Part shown: positions 1 to 7,898 of the stretch, in pieces
How the letters are laid out: the number at the start of each line of letters is the position of its first letter
Position numbering within the stretch: the stretch's first letter is position 1
NCBI GenBank assembly: GCA_945883805.1
Contig: CAMCYE010000020.1
Coordinates: 1 to 38,347, forward strand
Length of the DNA: 38,347 nucleotides
Origin: Victivallis vadensis
Lineage (GTDB): Bacteria; Verrucomicrobiota; Lentisphaeria; Victivallales; GWF2-50-93
Direction: 5' to 3'
Translations under genes and position numbers: made by a program
Notes under the pieces: model-generated
The model's input: only the letters and a program-made list of their open reading frames with translations
Told to the model about the DNA's origin: nothing
Database searches by the model: none

Positions 1-56
1 TAGTTCATAGCTCGTAGTTTAAAGCTATTAACTATCAGCTCACAGCTATCAGCTAA
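1..56. repeat. short AGCTATCAGCT-type low-complexity repeats
   Basis: The first 56 bases are made of related short words (AGCTATTAACTATCAGCT, CACAGCTATCAGCTAACTA) in near-tandem. No gene or convincing terminator is visible here. It lies directly downstream of the alpha-2-macroglobulin stop codon and may be the edge of a larger repeat outside the window. Confidence 0.3.
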
Positions 57-3000
57 CTAGTCTTCCACCTTCAGTTTAATCTCGTCGGAGTTGGCTTTGA
101 GTTCAGGGGCGTACATCGCGCTTCCCCTTGTCGGAAGTGCGCTGAACTTGCCGGGGATCTCCGCTTTCATCCTGTATGATACGCTATGCGTCCCGCGGGC
201 AAGAGTCCTGATGAAGAAACAGACCCGTTCGTCGCGGAATTCCACATAGGCGCCCATCTCATTGCCGTTATATCCGCTGCGAACTTCGCAAGGTTCAAAC
301 CCGGCGGGTTTCATGTCTTCGAACAGCAGGTATTCGTAGTCGTTCTTGCTCTGGATTGTCAGTTCTATCTCAACCAGGTCGCCGCTCTTGAGAGTTGCGA
401 GATCCGCAATTTCCTTCCGCTCATATTTTGCGACTTTCTGGTCAAGAGCCTGACCGTGAGAACCGGCGACCTTTATCTTCTTGTTTATTTCCGTGAGCTT
501 GTAATATTTGCGGTCAACCTTGATTTCCAATCCCGCTTTCTTGATGTAATCCTCAAGCGTGAAATAGCTGAGATACGCATTGTAATAGAGAGGTCCTTTT
601 CCGGTCTTCCTTATTTCTATCTTATGCTTTCCGGTTGATAAATTTTTGCCTTCAATCAAAAATTTATTGTCGAACGAGAAAATATTCTGCGGATTGATCT
701 TCTCTGTCTTCGCCAACTTTCCGTCAAGCAGGATGTCTACGGTCATATCCGGCTTGTCCTCGCCGCTTGCGCGGATATAGTCCGCCATCGCCTCAATGCA
801 GAGCGCGGTGTCGCGGGTCGAGTTCCAGTAAGTGGAATGCTTTCGGTTGTTCAGCAGGTATTTCACAAGACGCGAGGCCTTTTCACTTTTTGGTTCCGTA
901 GCCGCAAGGAGTTTCAGGTAATAGGCATGCGCCTCGAATTCGCTCCCGTACCAGTACCACCAGTATACTTCGTTCCCCAATTTGAGATACGCAGTCTGGT
1001 TTTCATCGTCCTGGACGAGATACTGTTCGATGTTCTTCATTATCATCTGCAGTTTCTCCGTGTCTTTCTGTTTCTGCAGGGCGATTCCGAACATCGTTTT
1101 CGCATAGACACTGATCTTTGTCCTGTCGCGGTAGAGCAGGAACTTCATGTCGTCGTTGGCAATCCCGGCATCAACAAGGATCATGTAGACCAGAGCGTCA
1201 ATGTTGTCTGCGTACATCCGCATTCTGGGAGGATGCTCCTTTTTGCAGTTCTCCCCTTCCGGATATTCGTGCATGCATGTGAAGGAGACTTGTTCCTTCT
1301 GATATCTGTCGAGCCAGTCGACGCCGCGTTTGAGCATCTGCCCGTCAACCTTTACTCCGTTGCCAATGGCGGTCTGTAGTCCGTGGACAACCGTTGCCGT
1401 CGTATGCGCGCTCGAATGCTCGTTCCAGCCTGAAAACCAGCCCCAGCCGCCATCGGACAACTGCATGAACGCAAGCGCCTTCAACCCGTCGGCAACCATG
1501 TCGTTAAGAAGCTCCTCGTCGAAAACCGGTTCGCGCTTGTAGCGTTTCCATTGTTTTGCACGTTCCTTGTCGTCACCGATTTCCTGGGCGTTCAGGTTGG
1601 AGCGCTTCTCACTGACATCTTTGAGATTTAACCCCATATCCTTCAATATTTTCTGAGTGATCACAGTCGGCAGGAATCTGTTTATGGTCTGTTCCGTGCA
1701 GCCGTATGGATATTCGCAGAGGTAAGGCAGCGCATCAACCATCGCACACGCAAGACTCGGGGAGAATCTCACTTCAAGACGGCTCTCCTCGACACGTCTC
1801 TCTCCGGGTACGTCAATTGTGAAATCCGCAGATCCGGAAACTTCCTTCGCTGAAATGTTCCCGCTGAACGGAACCATTTTCATCATGCCGTGGACATAGA
1901 CAGGAAACTTCATCTCCATCGCGTCACTGTCACCGTCGGTGACAGCTTTCATCCTGACAATCGCCTCTCCCTCTTTCAGTACTGAAACACGCCAGTCAAC
2001 ACGGACTTCGCTGTTGGACTCGACCTTTACATCCCTCACTCCTTTATCCTTGGTGTCCATTAGCGATAAGTTTCCACCTTCGATCTCAAGCGCCACTTTT
2101 GCGGATTTCGCAGAAGGTAGGTAATTGTGGACTACGGCAGAGAGCACTACTTCATCCTTTTCAACAAAGAATCTCGGAGCCTGCAGCCGTAAAATGAAAT
2201 CCTTTGATGTGATGATTTCCGTTTCACCCTGCCCGACCTTTGTACCATGGCTCATACTCCATACTTTAACTTTCCATGTCGTGAGATTTTCCGGCATGTT
2301 CAACTCTATTTCAGCCTCGCCGTTCGAATCAGGAGTCACCTTTGTAGTCCAGAATGCAGTGTCAGCGAAATTCTTTCTGACAGCCACGCCAGCCATGTCT
2401 TCACCCCCGCCTGATTCAGTTTCAGCTACTCCATTTCCGTCTTTATCAGCCATCATTTCAAGGCTGCTTTCCTTTTTATTCTCCGCCATTGCACCCATTG
2501 GAGCCGATGCGGGCATTGCCATTGATTTCATGACCATGTCATTTCGCATTCCCTTTCCTCCTCCTCTGCTGGTCATCTCGCCGCCCAGAGCCTGAACAGA
2601 CCCATCAGTTTCGGCATCGATATTCCCAAAGACGCCAAGCGGTTGCATCGGGATTTCCTTATCCTTGAGAAGATTGCGGAAGAACTTTTCAAGATTGCTT
2701 TCCTGATGTGAATTATGGGAACGCCTCCATTTCCAGAAGAAGTTTTTTATTTCAGGGATATTCGAACCGCCGCTGATGTATTCGACAGATTTGTCGTAGA
2801 CGGTCACTACTAGCGAACCTTCCGTCAGAGGTTTCCCGAAGAAGTCCGTGACTTTTATTTTCACCTTAGCTTTCTCTCCAGGTTTATATTTCTCCTTTAG
2901 AGGAGAAATATCCACGTTAAGCACCCTTTTCTCAGGAGGAACTACGATTTCCTTTACGGCAGTGAATATTTTCCCGTTGGAAACCGTCACGGCCTCCACA

Positions 3001-6000
3001 AAGAAGTTCGGCATGTCTTTTTTGCCTACCTTTATTTCCTCGAACGCCGTCTTCCCCTTCATGTGAATGACTTTTGGAGCAAGATAGATTCCGTTTGAAG
3101 GACGCAGGAAAAACAGGACGGTGCTATCCGCCCGGTTGGTCTTGATCATGAGCCGCACATTCTCTCCGGTCTGATATTCGGTTTTCTCATTGACGATCTC
3201 AATATCGTTGAACCTGAAGTCATTGTCGGTTTCACCCTGGGCGTGAACCGTAAAAATATATCCGCCTTCAATGCTGTTGCCTTTGGCGTCCTTGAGCGTG
3301 TATGACAACCTAAACTGACCGTTTTGAGCGGCCTTTATCTGCTGGCTCGCAAGTCCCTCGTCATTGGTGTCAAGTTTCCAGCTCTGTATGACGGTCTCTT
3401 TAGGATTACCTTGTACATCGTATTTTATCTTCAAGAGTTTTAGCGTTCCTGTTCCCTTGACAGGCTTGCCGTCGACCGTCCGGCCTGAGAAATTCGCAGT
3501 CACGGCATCGCCGACATGATAAAACCCCCTGTTGACCCAGCCATAAACGTTGAACGGTCTCCTGGCGGCGATGACATTTCCTTTCCCGTAGATGGTGCGA
3601 CGCGACTGGTCGACGACCTCCGCAGTGATTTCATATCGGTGATCCTTGTCTCCGTGAAGGATTTTTGCCATAGAACTGTCAATCTCAATTTTCACCGTCC
3701 CGTCTTCGCCGATGGCGACTTCATTCTCCATGACAAGCTCCGGCGGATCGTTGCGAACCGGGAACCACCACGGATGAGGACATTTGCAGCCCCAGCTCTT
3801 CCAGCCGGGATACCAGTTGTAATCTCCGGAAAACCACCAGTAGCCCGCCCCGTAGAACCAGTCCCAATACATTGGAGGATACCAGTTGACCGCATGCGAA
3901 TACCGCTGAACCTTGTATTTGACCTTTGCGTTTGTCACGGGTGCACCGAAATAATATTTTGCCTTGATTGTCGCGTTTATCTTGTCGCCGAGCTTGACCG
4001 GCTCCTTTGGCGCTTCGACAATTACCTCGTATTCGGGCTTTTTGTATTCTTCGACACGGAAATTTCCACTCCCCCCCAGGTTCTCTATGAATATGTTGTA
4101 AACACCGAGAGTTGCGCTTTTTGGAAGGTTTATTTTGTCTTCAAGTCCGCCGAACTGGTCGGCTGTCAGGTTTTTTTTGTAAATCTCCTCGCTTTTGGGA
4201 TTGCGGATGACAACCGTGAATGAATGATTGGCGAAATTAGAGGTGTCGTCCTGGTCGTATTGCGCCTTGCGTACCCAGATTTTGAAATCAACCTCTTGTT
4301 CGGGACGATAGACCGGTCTGTCTGTTATCGTGTAGATTTTTGTCTGATTGTATTCCGCCTCATAGCGATATGAGCCGTACCAGACTCCCGTGAATCCGAG
4401 ATATGCATTTCTATGGTTTCCATCTGAAATTCCAGCAATCCACTGGAATTGATGTGAAAGCAAATCAGATCCCAGTATCGCCAGACCTTCGTCATTGGTA
4501 TCAACGGTCAGCGACTTTGTCTCTATGTTGTATTGCCTTCCGACAATCTTGTCGATAAGTTTCCTGTCTATGTATTTCTGTGTGTAACCGAAGAAATCGA
4601 GTTTGATTTTTGGGAGCGGCGCTCCGCTGAGCGCATCTGAGATAAAATAAATAGCCCCGTTATTCCCCTGCTTTTTCAGGATTACGGTGTCGTTCAGCCA
4701 GACTATGATGCGACTGATGTTTCCGTCTGCGAGTTTCGCAGTCACCAGATAGGCCCCCGCTTCCTTCAGCGGAGTTTTGACGTTCGTCGTCCTGTTGAAA
4801 TGGTTCTCCAACGGCTGGATCTTCAAATCCCACTGGGCGACTTTTTCACCGATGTATTTCGTCTGGTTGTTCCAGACAATCCTCTGTCCAATATCGTTTA
4901 TGTCGATAAGATTCCATTCAAGCTCCTTGGGATTTGACTTGAGATATTCCTTCACATCGTTGATAAGTTCCGGAACTTTTATTTTGAATGCTTCGAAAGA
5001 AACATCACTTCCATTTCTGAAACGGAATTCGAGCTCTGCGGATTTGCCGGCGACAAGAGGCATGGAACCGACAAACTGCCCCCAGTTTCCGACGATCTGC
5101 TGAAGCTGTTTTTTCTTGTAACTGTTCTGATCCCCGAAACGTTTTATGCTTTCTTTCAGGTAGTCGGCGGATTTCACATATTGCCGCCTGTTCGTGAATA
5201 TCTGGATAAGCTGGTCAATAGCGGACGAACTGTAACCGTCGTTGTCGGCGAGGATTTTCTTGCATATGCTTATATGGTTGAATTCGTCCGGAAGTTTGAA
5301 ACGTTTTATTCCGGTTGCGAGTTTCGCAATCGTTTCATTTTCGGAAAGGGTGTGGACGGCGAACGGCCCTGATTCGTCCTTGTCCTCATCGCCTTCAACT
5401 TTCCCGCCGCCGTCATCGCCGCGGGAATAGAATCTGCCGTAGTATGCCATCGTCTGGACACCGAACTGGTTTCTGAGGAAGTCGGCGTACTGGAGCATGA
5501 TGGAATTTTTGGATGACGGCTCCGATTTCATCGCCTCTTCGAGAAGCCAGCGCCAGCGTTCGCCGTCGGATTTAGCATCTGTGAAACCTGAAGGCACCTT
5601 GTAGAAAACCGGATCCCCGTTTTCATCGACAGGCGCTCCCTTCGTTTCACCCCTGTATCCGTAATAACCTTCCTCGTAGTCAGGAAGCTGTGACAGGTCG
5701 GAGAGGAATTGCATCTGCCATGAATCGTTATATCCCCTGCCTTGAAGGACTGCACGGGCGAAATCACTGTAGAACTGGCATTTTTCGTATCCGGGGGAAG
5801 TGGAATTCCGGACAATCGGCATTGCCTGATTATAGAGCTGGAGTCCCCTGACTCTGTCGCGTTCCTGTGAATTCATGTATTTCCCGGAGCCGCGGTGTTG
5901 CCCGCGTTCGAATTTTCCGGAAATCATGAAGCCGGAATGGTCGCCATACATGAATGATTGGGCCGCTTTTTGCAGAAACATCCAATCCTGCGGGTTTTTC

Positions 6001-6275
6001 GCGATGGCATTCTCTCGGAATTCATCCACTTCATTCACTCGGTTGAGCCTGTTCAGACAGTCAATCGCCCTCGACAGACTCTCTCCGGCCTGTTTCGGTA
6101 CTTTTCCCCCGCCCAGCGTAAGTTTCGAATAAATGTCATAGGCGTCCTTGTAGTTTCCCTGATTGAAAAGTTTTGTGGCGTTGTCATACAGTGTGGTATT
6201 TTCATCTGCTGCCGACATGATGCCTGAAAGAAGAAAGGACAGGATTACCGTAAACGAAAGTAAAGACTTTTTCAT
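57..6275 (-). CDS. alpha-2-macroglobulin family protein, secreted
   Basis: This 2072-residue protein starts with a signal peptide (MKKSLLSFTVILSFLLSG, then an SAADE cleavage region), so it should act in the periplasm or outer envelope. A TPR-like N-terminal part (to about residue 400) is followed by MG-type beta domains. The A2M signature block starting FADTAFW is near residue 1290, and the thioester motif YGCTEQ is near residue 1525, with the terpenoid-cyclase-like helical domain after it. Family members trap attacking proteases through the Cys-Gln thioester. A Met/Ala/Gly-rich segment (about 1235-1285) sits just before the A2M domain, where the bait region is expected. Near residue 810 there is a patch with ten Trp in about 45 residues. 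The start is supported by GAAGGAG six bases upstream. The usual partner pbpC is not seen in the window. Function by family is secure; the substrate is unknown. Confidence 0.93.
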   Translation of the reverse strand: MKKSLLSFTVILSFLLSGIMSAADENTTLYDNATKLFNQGNYKDAYDIYSKLTLGGGKVPKQAGESLSRAIDCLNRLNRVNEVDEFRENAIAKNPQDWMFLQKAAQSFMYGDHSGFMISGKFERGQHRGSGKYMNSQERDRVRGLQLYNQAMPIVRNSTSPGYEKCQFYSDFARAVLQGRGYNDSWQMQFLSDLSQLPDYEEGYYGYRGETKGAPVDENGDPVFYKVPSGFTDAKSDGERWRWLLEEAMKSEPSSKNSIMLQYADFLRNQFGVQTMAYYGRFYSRGDDGGGKVEGDEDKDESGPFAVHTLSENETIAKLATGIKRFKLPDEFNHISICKKILADNDGYSSSAIDQLIQIFTNRRQYVKSADYLKESIKRFGDQNSYKKKQLQQIVGNWGQFVGSMPLVAGKSAELEFRFRNGSDVSFEAFKIKVPELINDVKEYLKSNPKELEWNLIDINDIGQRIVWNNQTKYIGEKVAQWDLKIQPLENHFNRTTNVKTPLKEAGAYLVTAKLADGNISRIIVWLNDTVILKKQGNNGAIYFISDALSGAPLPKIKLDFFGYTQKYIDRKLIDKIVGRQYNIETKSLTVDTNDEGLAILGSDLLSHQFQWIAGISDGNHRNAYLGFTGVWYGSYRYEAEYNQTKIYTITDRPVYRPEQEVDFKIWVRKAQYDQDDTSNFANHSFTVVIRNPKSEEIYKKNLTADQFGGLEDKINLPKSATLGVYNIFIENLGGSGNFRVEEYKKPEYEVIVEAPKEPVKLGDKINATIKAKYYFGAPVTNAKVKYKVQRYSHAVNWYPPMYWDWFYGAGYWWFSGDYNWYPGWKSWGCKCPHPWWFPVRNDPPELVMENEVAIGEDGTVKIEIDSSMAKILHGDKDHRYEITAEVVDQSRRTIYGKGNVIAARRPFNVYGWVNRGFYHVGDAVTANFSGRTVDGKPVKGTGTLKLLKIKYDVQGNPKETVIQSWKLDTNDEGLASQQIKAAQNGQFRLSYTLKDAKGNSIEGGYIFTVHAQGETDNDFRFNDIEIVNEKTEYQTGENVRLMIKTNRADSTVLFFLRPSNGIYLAPKVIHMKGKTAFEEIKVGKKDMPNFFVEAVTVSNGKIFTAVKEIVVPPEKRVLNVDISPLKEKYKPGEKAKVKIKVTDFFGKPLTEGSLVVTVYDKSVEYISGGSNIPEIKNFFWKWRRSHNSHQESNLEKFFRNLLKDKEIPMQPLGVFGNIDAETDGSVQALGGEMTSRGGGKGMRNDMVMKSMAMPASAPMGAMAENKKESSLEMMADKDGNGVAETESGGGEDMAGVAVRKNFADTAFWTTKVTPDSNGEAEIELNMPENLTTWKVKVWSMSHGTKVGQGETEIITSKDFILRLQAPRFFVEKDEVVLSAVVHNYLPSAKSAKVALEIEGGNLSLMDTKDKGVRDVKVESNSEVRVDWRVSVLKEGEAIVRMKAVTDGDSDAMEMKFPVYVHGMMKMVPFSGNISAKEVSGSADFTIDVPGERRVEESRLEVRFSPSLACAMVDALPYLCEYPYGCTEQTINRFLPTVITQKILKDMGLNLKDVSEKRSNLNAQEIGDDKERAKQWKRYKREPVFDEELLNDMVADGLKALAFMQLSDGGWGWFSGWNEHSSAHTTATVVHGLQTAIGNGVKVDGQMLKRGVDWLDRYQKEQVSFTCMHEYPEGENCKKEHPPRMRMYADNIDALVYMILVDAGIANDDMKFLLYRDRTKISVYAKTMFGIALQKQKDTEKLQMIMKNIEQYLVQDDENQTAYLKLGNEVYWWYWYGSEFEAHAYYLKLLAATEPKSEKASRLVKYLLNNRKHSTYWNSTRDTALCIEAMADYIRASGEDKPDMTVDILLDGKLAKTEKINPQNIFSFDNKFLIEGKNLSTGKHKIEIRKTGKGPLYYNAYLSYFTLEDYIKKAGLEIKVDRKYYKLTEINKKIKVAGSHGQALDQKVAKYERKEIADLATLKSGDLVEIELTIQSKNDYEYLLFEDMKPAGFEPCEVRSGYNGNEMGAYVEFRDERVCFFIRTLARGTHSVSYRMKAEIPGKFSALPTRGSAMYAPELKANSDEIKLKVED

Positions 6276-6394
6276 AAATCTCCTTCATGTCTTTTTGTTT
6301 TCCGGTGTAATACTCGTTGTATTTCACCTTTTCATGTATAAAGACGAACCATTCGGCGATTTATTAGAATATAATGGCAATTTTCAGAAAATAC

Positions 6395-6488
6395 ATTTTT
6401 TAAGCCAAGTCATCTCAGATCCTGAGTCCCATCATGAGCTCGTGGCAGACGATTGGCTTTTCCGGGAACGCCGACTGTCTAGTCGGCT
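6395..6488. repeat. 94-bp dispersed structured repeat, copy 1
   Basis: This copy aligns without gaps to 11699-11792, from ATTTTTTAAGCCAAG to the hairpin GCCGACT-GTCT-AGTCGGC (6470-6487). The 7-bp stem of that hairpin is perfect in both copies, while the inner stems are partly decayed here. Its right end overlaps the last codons and stop of the GIY-YIG gene. It looks like a REP- or MITE-like element. Confidence 0.8.
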
Positions 6489-6733
6489 TTGGAATTCAGA
6501 ATAATTCTTTTTATGCTTTCGGAGCTTTTTTTGGATTTTATTTCGTATTCATGTTTTTGTGCTTCAGAGCGGGTTGCGAATGGGTCGGAATGAACTAATA
6601 TCCATGGACCTTTGTTTCTGGTAGATTTTGACTCTCCTGAATTATGCTCGCGGAGTCTGTTGTCGAGATTTGCCGTGTGTCCCACGTAAAATTTGCCTGA
6701 AGTCTGACTTTGAATGATGTATGTGAAGAACAT
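6479..6733 (-). CDS. GIY-YIG nuclease superfamily protein (UPF0213/YhbQ-like)
   Basis: An 84-residue single-domain GIY-YIG protein. FTYIIQS replaces the GIY strand, FYVGHT is the YIG strand, and the following NLDNRLREHN supplies the helix with Arg and His; Glu in EAQKHEYEIK is the likely metal-binding acid. Stand-alone proteins of this kind are small putative DNA nucleases of unclear role. I chose the ATG at 6733 because family members begin with a short leader before this strand; the ATG at 6760 adds nine residues unlike the family. The ribosome site is weak. The last three codons (Lys-Ala-Asp) and the TAG stop lie in the dispersed repeat at 6395-6488, so the C-terminus was probably set by insertion of that element. 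Confidence 0.85.
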   Translation of the reverse strand: MFFTYIIQSQTSGKFYVGHTANLDNRLREHNSGESKSTRNKGPWILVHSDPFATRSEAQKHEYEIKSKKSSESIKRIILNSKAD

Positions 6734-6780
6734 GGTGTTTTCCCGATGCCCTAGTGGCATGCTTGGGAATCTCCAACCAA

Positions 6781-6811
6781 TTTACACACGGAAATTATTT
6801 AAGTGTGTAAA
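6781..6811. other. inverted repeat just 3' of tRNA-Pro
   Basis: TTTACACAC and GTGTGTAAA form a perfect 9-bp stem with a 13-nt loop, starting two bases beyond the encoded CCA of tRNA-Pro on the minus strand. There is no T-run after it, so it is either a weak terminator or a processing signal. Confidence 0.45.
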
Positions 6812-6813
6812 GA

Positions 6814-6891
<78 letters not shown>

Positions 6892-6946
6892 AAAATGATA
6901 GCCAAAAGAACATGAAAACAATTTTACGCGATAATTCCGTCTAAAT

Positions 6947-7030
6947 TGGTCGGACATGCACCTCCGACTTTCCCGAGACCCGCCTTGGCGGCGTGCTCGG
7001 GACGCTCTAACCAGACTGAGCCACGCCCCG
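6947..7030 (-). pseudogene. decayed tRNA-Pro copy with a palindromic insertion
   Basis: The 5' half on the minus strand (CGGGGCGTGGCTCAGTCTGG and onward) matches the intact tRNA-Pro. The anticodon arm is replaced by a hairpin-forming block (CCCGAG 6972-6977, internal CGCC-TT-GGCG, CTCGGG 6996-7001). The T arm and 3' acceptor strand are mostly deleted, leaving CCTCCGAC and TGGTCGG remnants. It cannot fold into a functional tRNA. It probably arose by tandem duplication followed by insertion and loss. Confidence 0.8.
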
Positions 7031-7086
7031 AAAAAATAGATCAGGTGATCAAGGTAACTGCAAAAATAAAAACTGCAATCAGAATA

Positions 7087-7860
7087 TCAGGATTCTTTTT
7101 TGTTCAGAGAGACGATGACACTTTTATGACTGACTGATTCGTCGGACTCGGAACTTTCGGTTTTTATTTCACTATCTTCTTTAAGTGTTATATGGACAAT
7201 ACGTCTGTCGTGTGAATTCATTGGAGGGAGAGAGACGGATTCACCCCAGCGTTTAACTTCTTTGGAGGCATCGATGGCCTGCTGGCGTATGCGCGCTTCA
7301 TGTTCTTCATCGGGTTCCTGGGCGGATGAATTCTGTTCGCTGAATCTCCTGCTACTGTCGCGTTCACCGCCTCTGCCGCCACGGTCATCTCTGCCGCCAC
7401 GGTCATCTCTGCCACCACGGTCATCTCTGCCGCCACGGTCGCCTCTGCCGCCACGGTCGTCTCTGCCGCCCGGTTCATCTCCCCTGCGTTCATCTCTGTC
7501 CATTCCGCCACTGTCGTCACTTTTACTGCGATCATCGTCGCCTTTGGGACGGTCATCCCTTCCGCGCATTTCACGCGGTTTTTTAGAATATCCATCAACA
7601 TCGATAGTTATTCTGGGACTTTCAGTGTCATTTCTCTGGACCATTCTGTTGACGAGGAGTTGGAGGTGATCAAGCGTCTGTCCTTTGCGTCCGATTATTC
7701 TGCCTGCGTCCTCACTTACGGCAAGTAGGGCAATGCGGCCATTCCTGTCTTCGGCTTTGACATTCGCATCTAGCCCGAGGTAATCCAGCATTGTTGCAAG
7801 AGTTGTTGACGCTTTCTTCATTTTCTCTTCGATTGGCATCGGTGTTACATTTTCAGCCAT
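7087..7860 (-). CDS. khpB: KhpB/Jag-type KH-R3H RNA-binding protein with RGG insert
   Basis: A 257-residue protein with a KH domain (GRIIGRKGQTLDHLQLL, about residues 52-85) and a C-terminal R3H-type segment (DASKEVKRWGESVSLPPMNS, then RIVHITL). Between them is a highly charged, disordered stretch dominated by RDDRGG repeats, encoded by an 18-bp minisatellite. Jag/KhpB proteins bind RNA and affect cell elongation and division, and are usually encoded next to yidC, as here. A typical Jag-N domain is not obvious. I chose the ATG at 7860 because AAGGAG lies 8 bases upstream; the ATG at 7866 is only 2 bases from it, and a TTG at 7902 would overlap yidC. RGG tracts in other proteins bind RNA; that role is inferred here. 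Confidence 0.88.
   Translation of the reverse strand: MAENVTPMPIEEKMKKASTTLATMLDYLGLDANVKAEDRNGRIALLAVSEDAGRIIGRKGQTLDHLQLLVNRMVQRNDTESPRITIDVDGYSKKPREMRGRDDRPKGDDDRSKSDDSGGMDRDERRGDEPGGRDDRGGRGDRGGRDDRGGRDDRGGRDDRGGRGGERDSSRRFSEQNSSAQEPDEEHEARIRQQAIDASKEVKRWGESVSLPPMNSHDRRIVHITLKEDSEIKTESSESDESVSHKSVIVSLNKKES
7371..7478. repeat. 18-bp minisatellite inside khpB, six units
   Basis: Six consecutive 18-bp units of the form CTCTGCCGCCACGGTCAT (plus strand), with few substitutions, encode RDDRGG/RGDRGG repeats on the minus strand. Since 18 is a multiple of 3, changes in unit number keep the frame. Confidence 0.9.
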
Positions 7861-7898
7861 TTTCATGTCTCCTTGTTCTTGATTTAATAAGATAACGG

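Noticed and set aside
7218..7669. Ser/Pro/Arg- and Ala/Thr/Val-rich open frames opposite and within khpB
   Set aside because: They are other-frame readings of the RGG minisatellite; KH and R3H motifs confirm the minus-strand frame.
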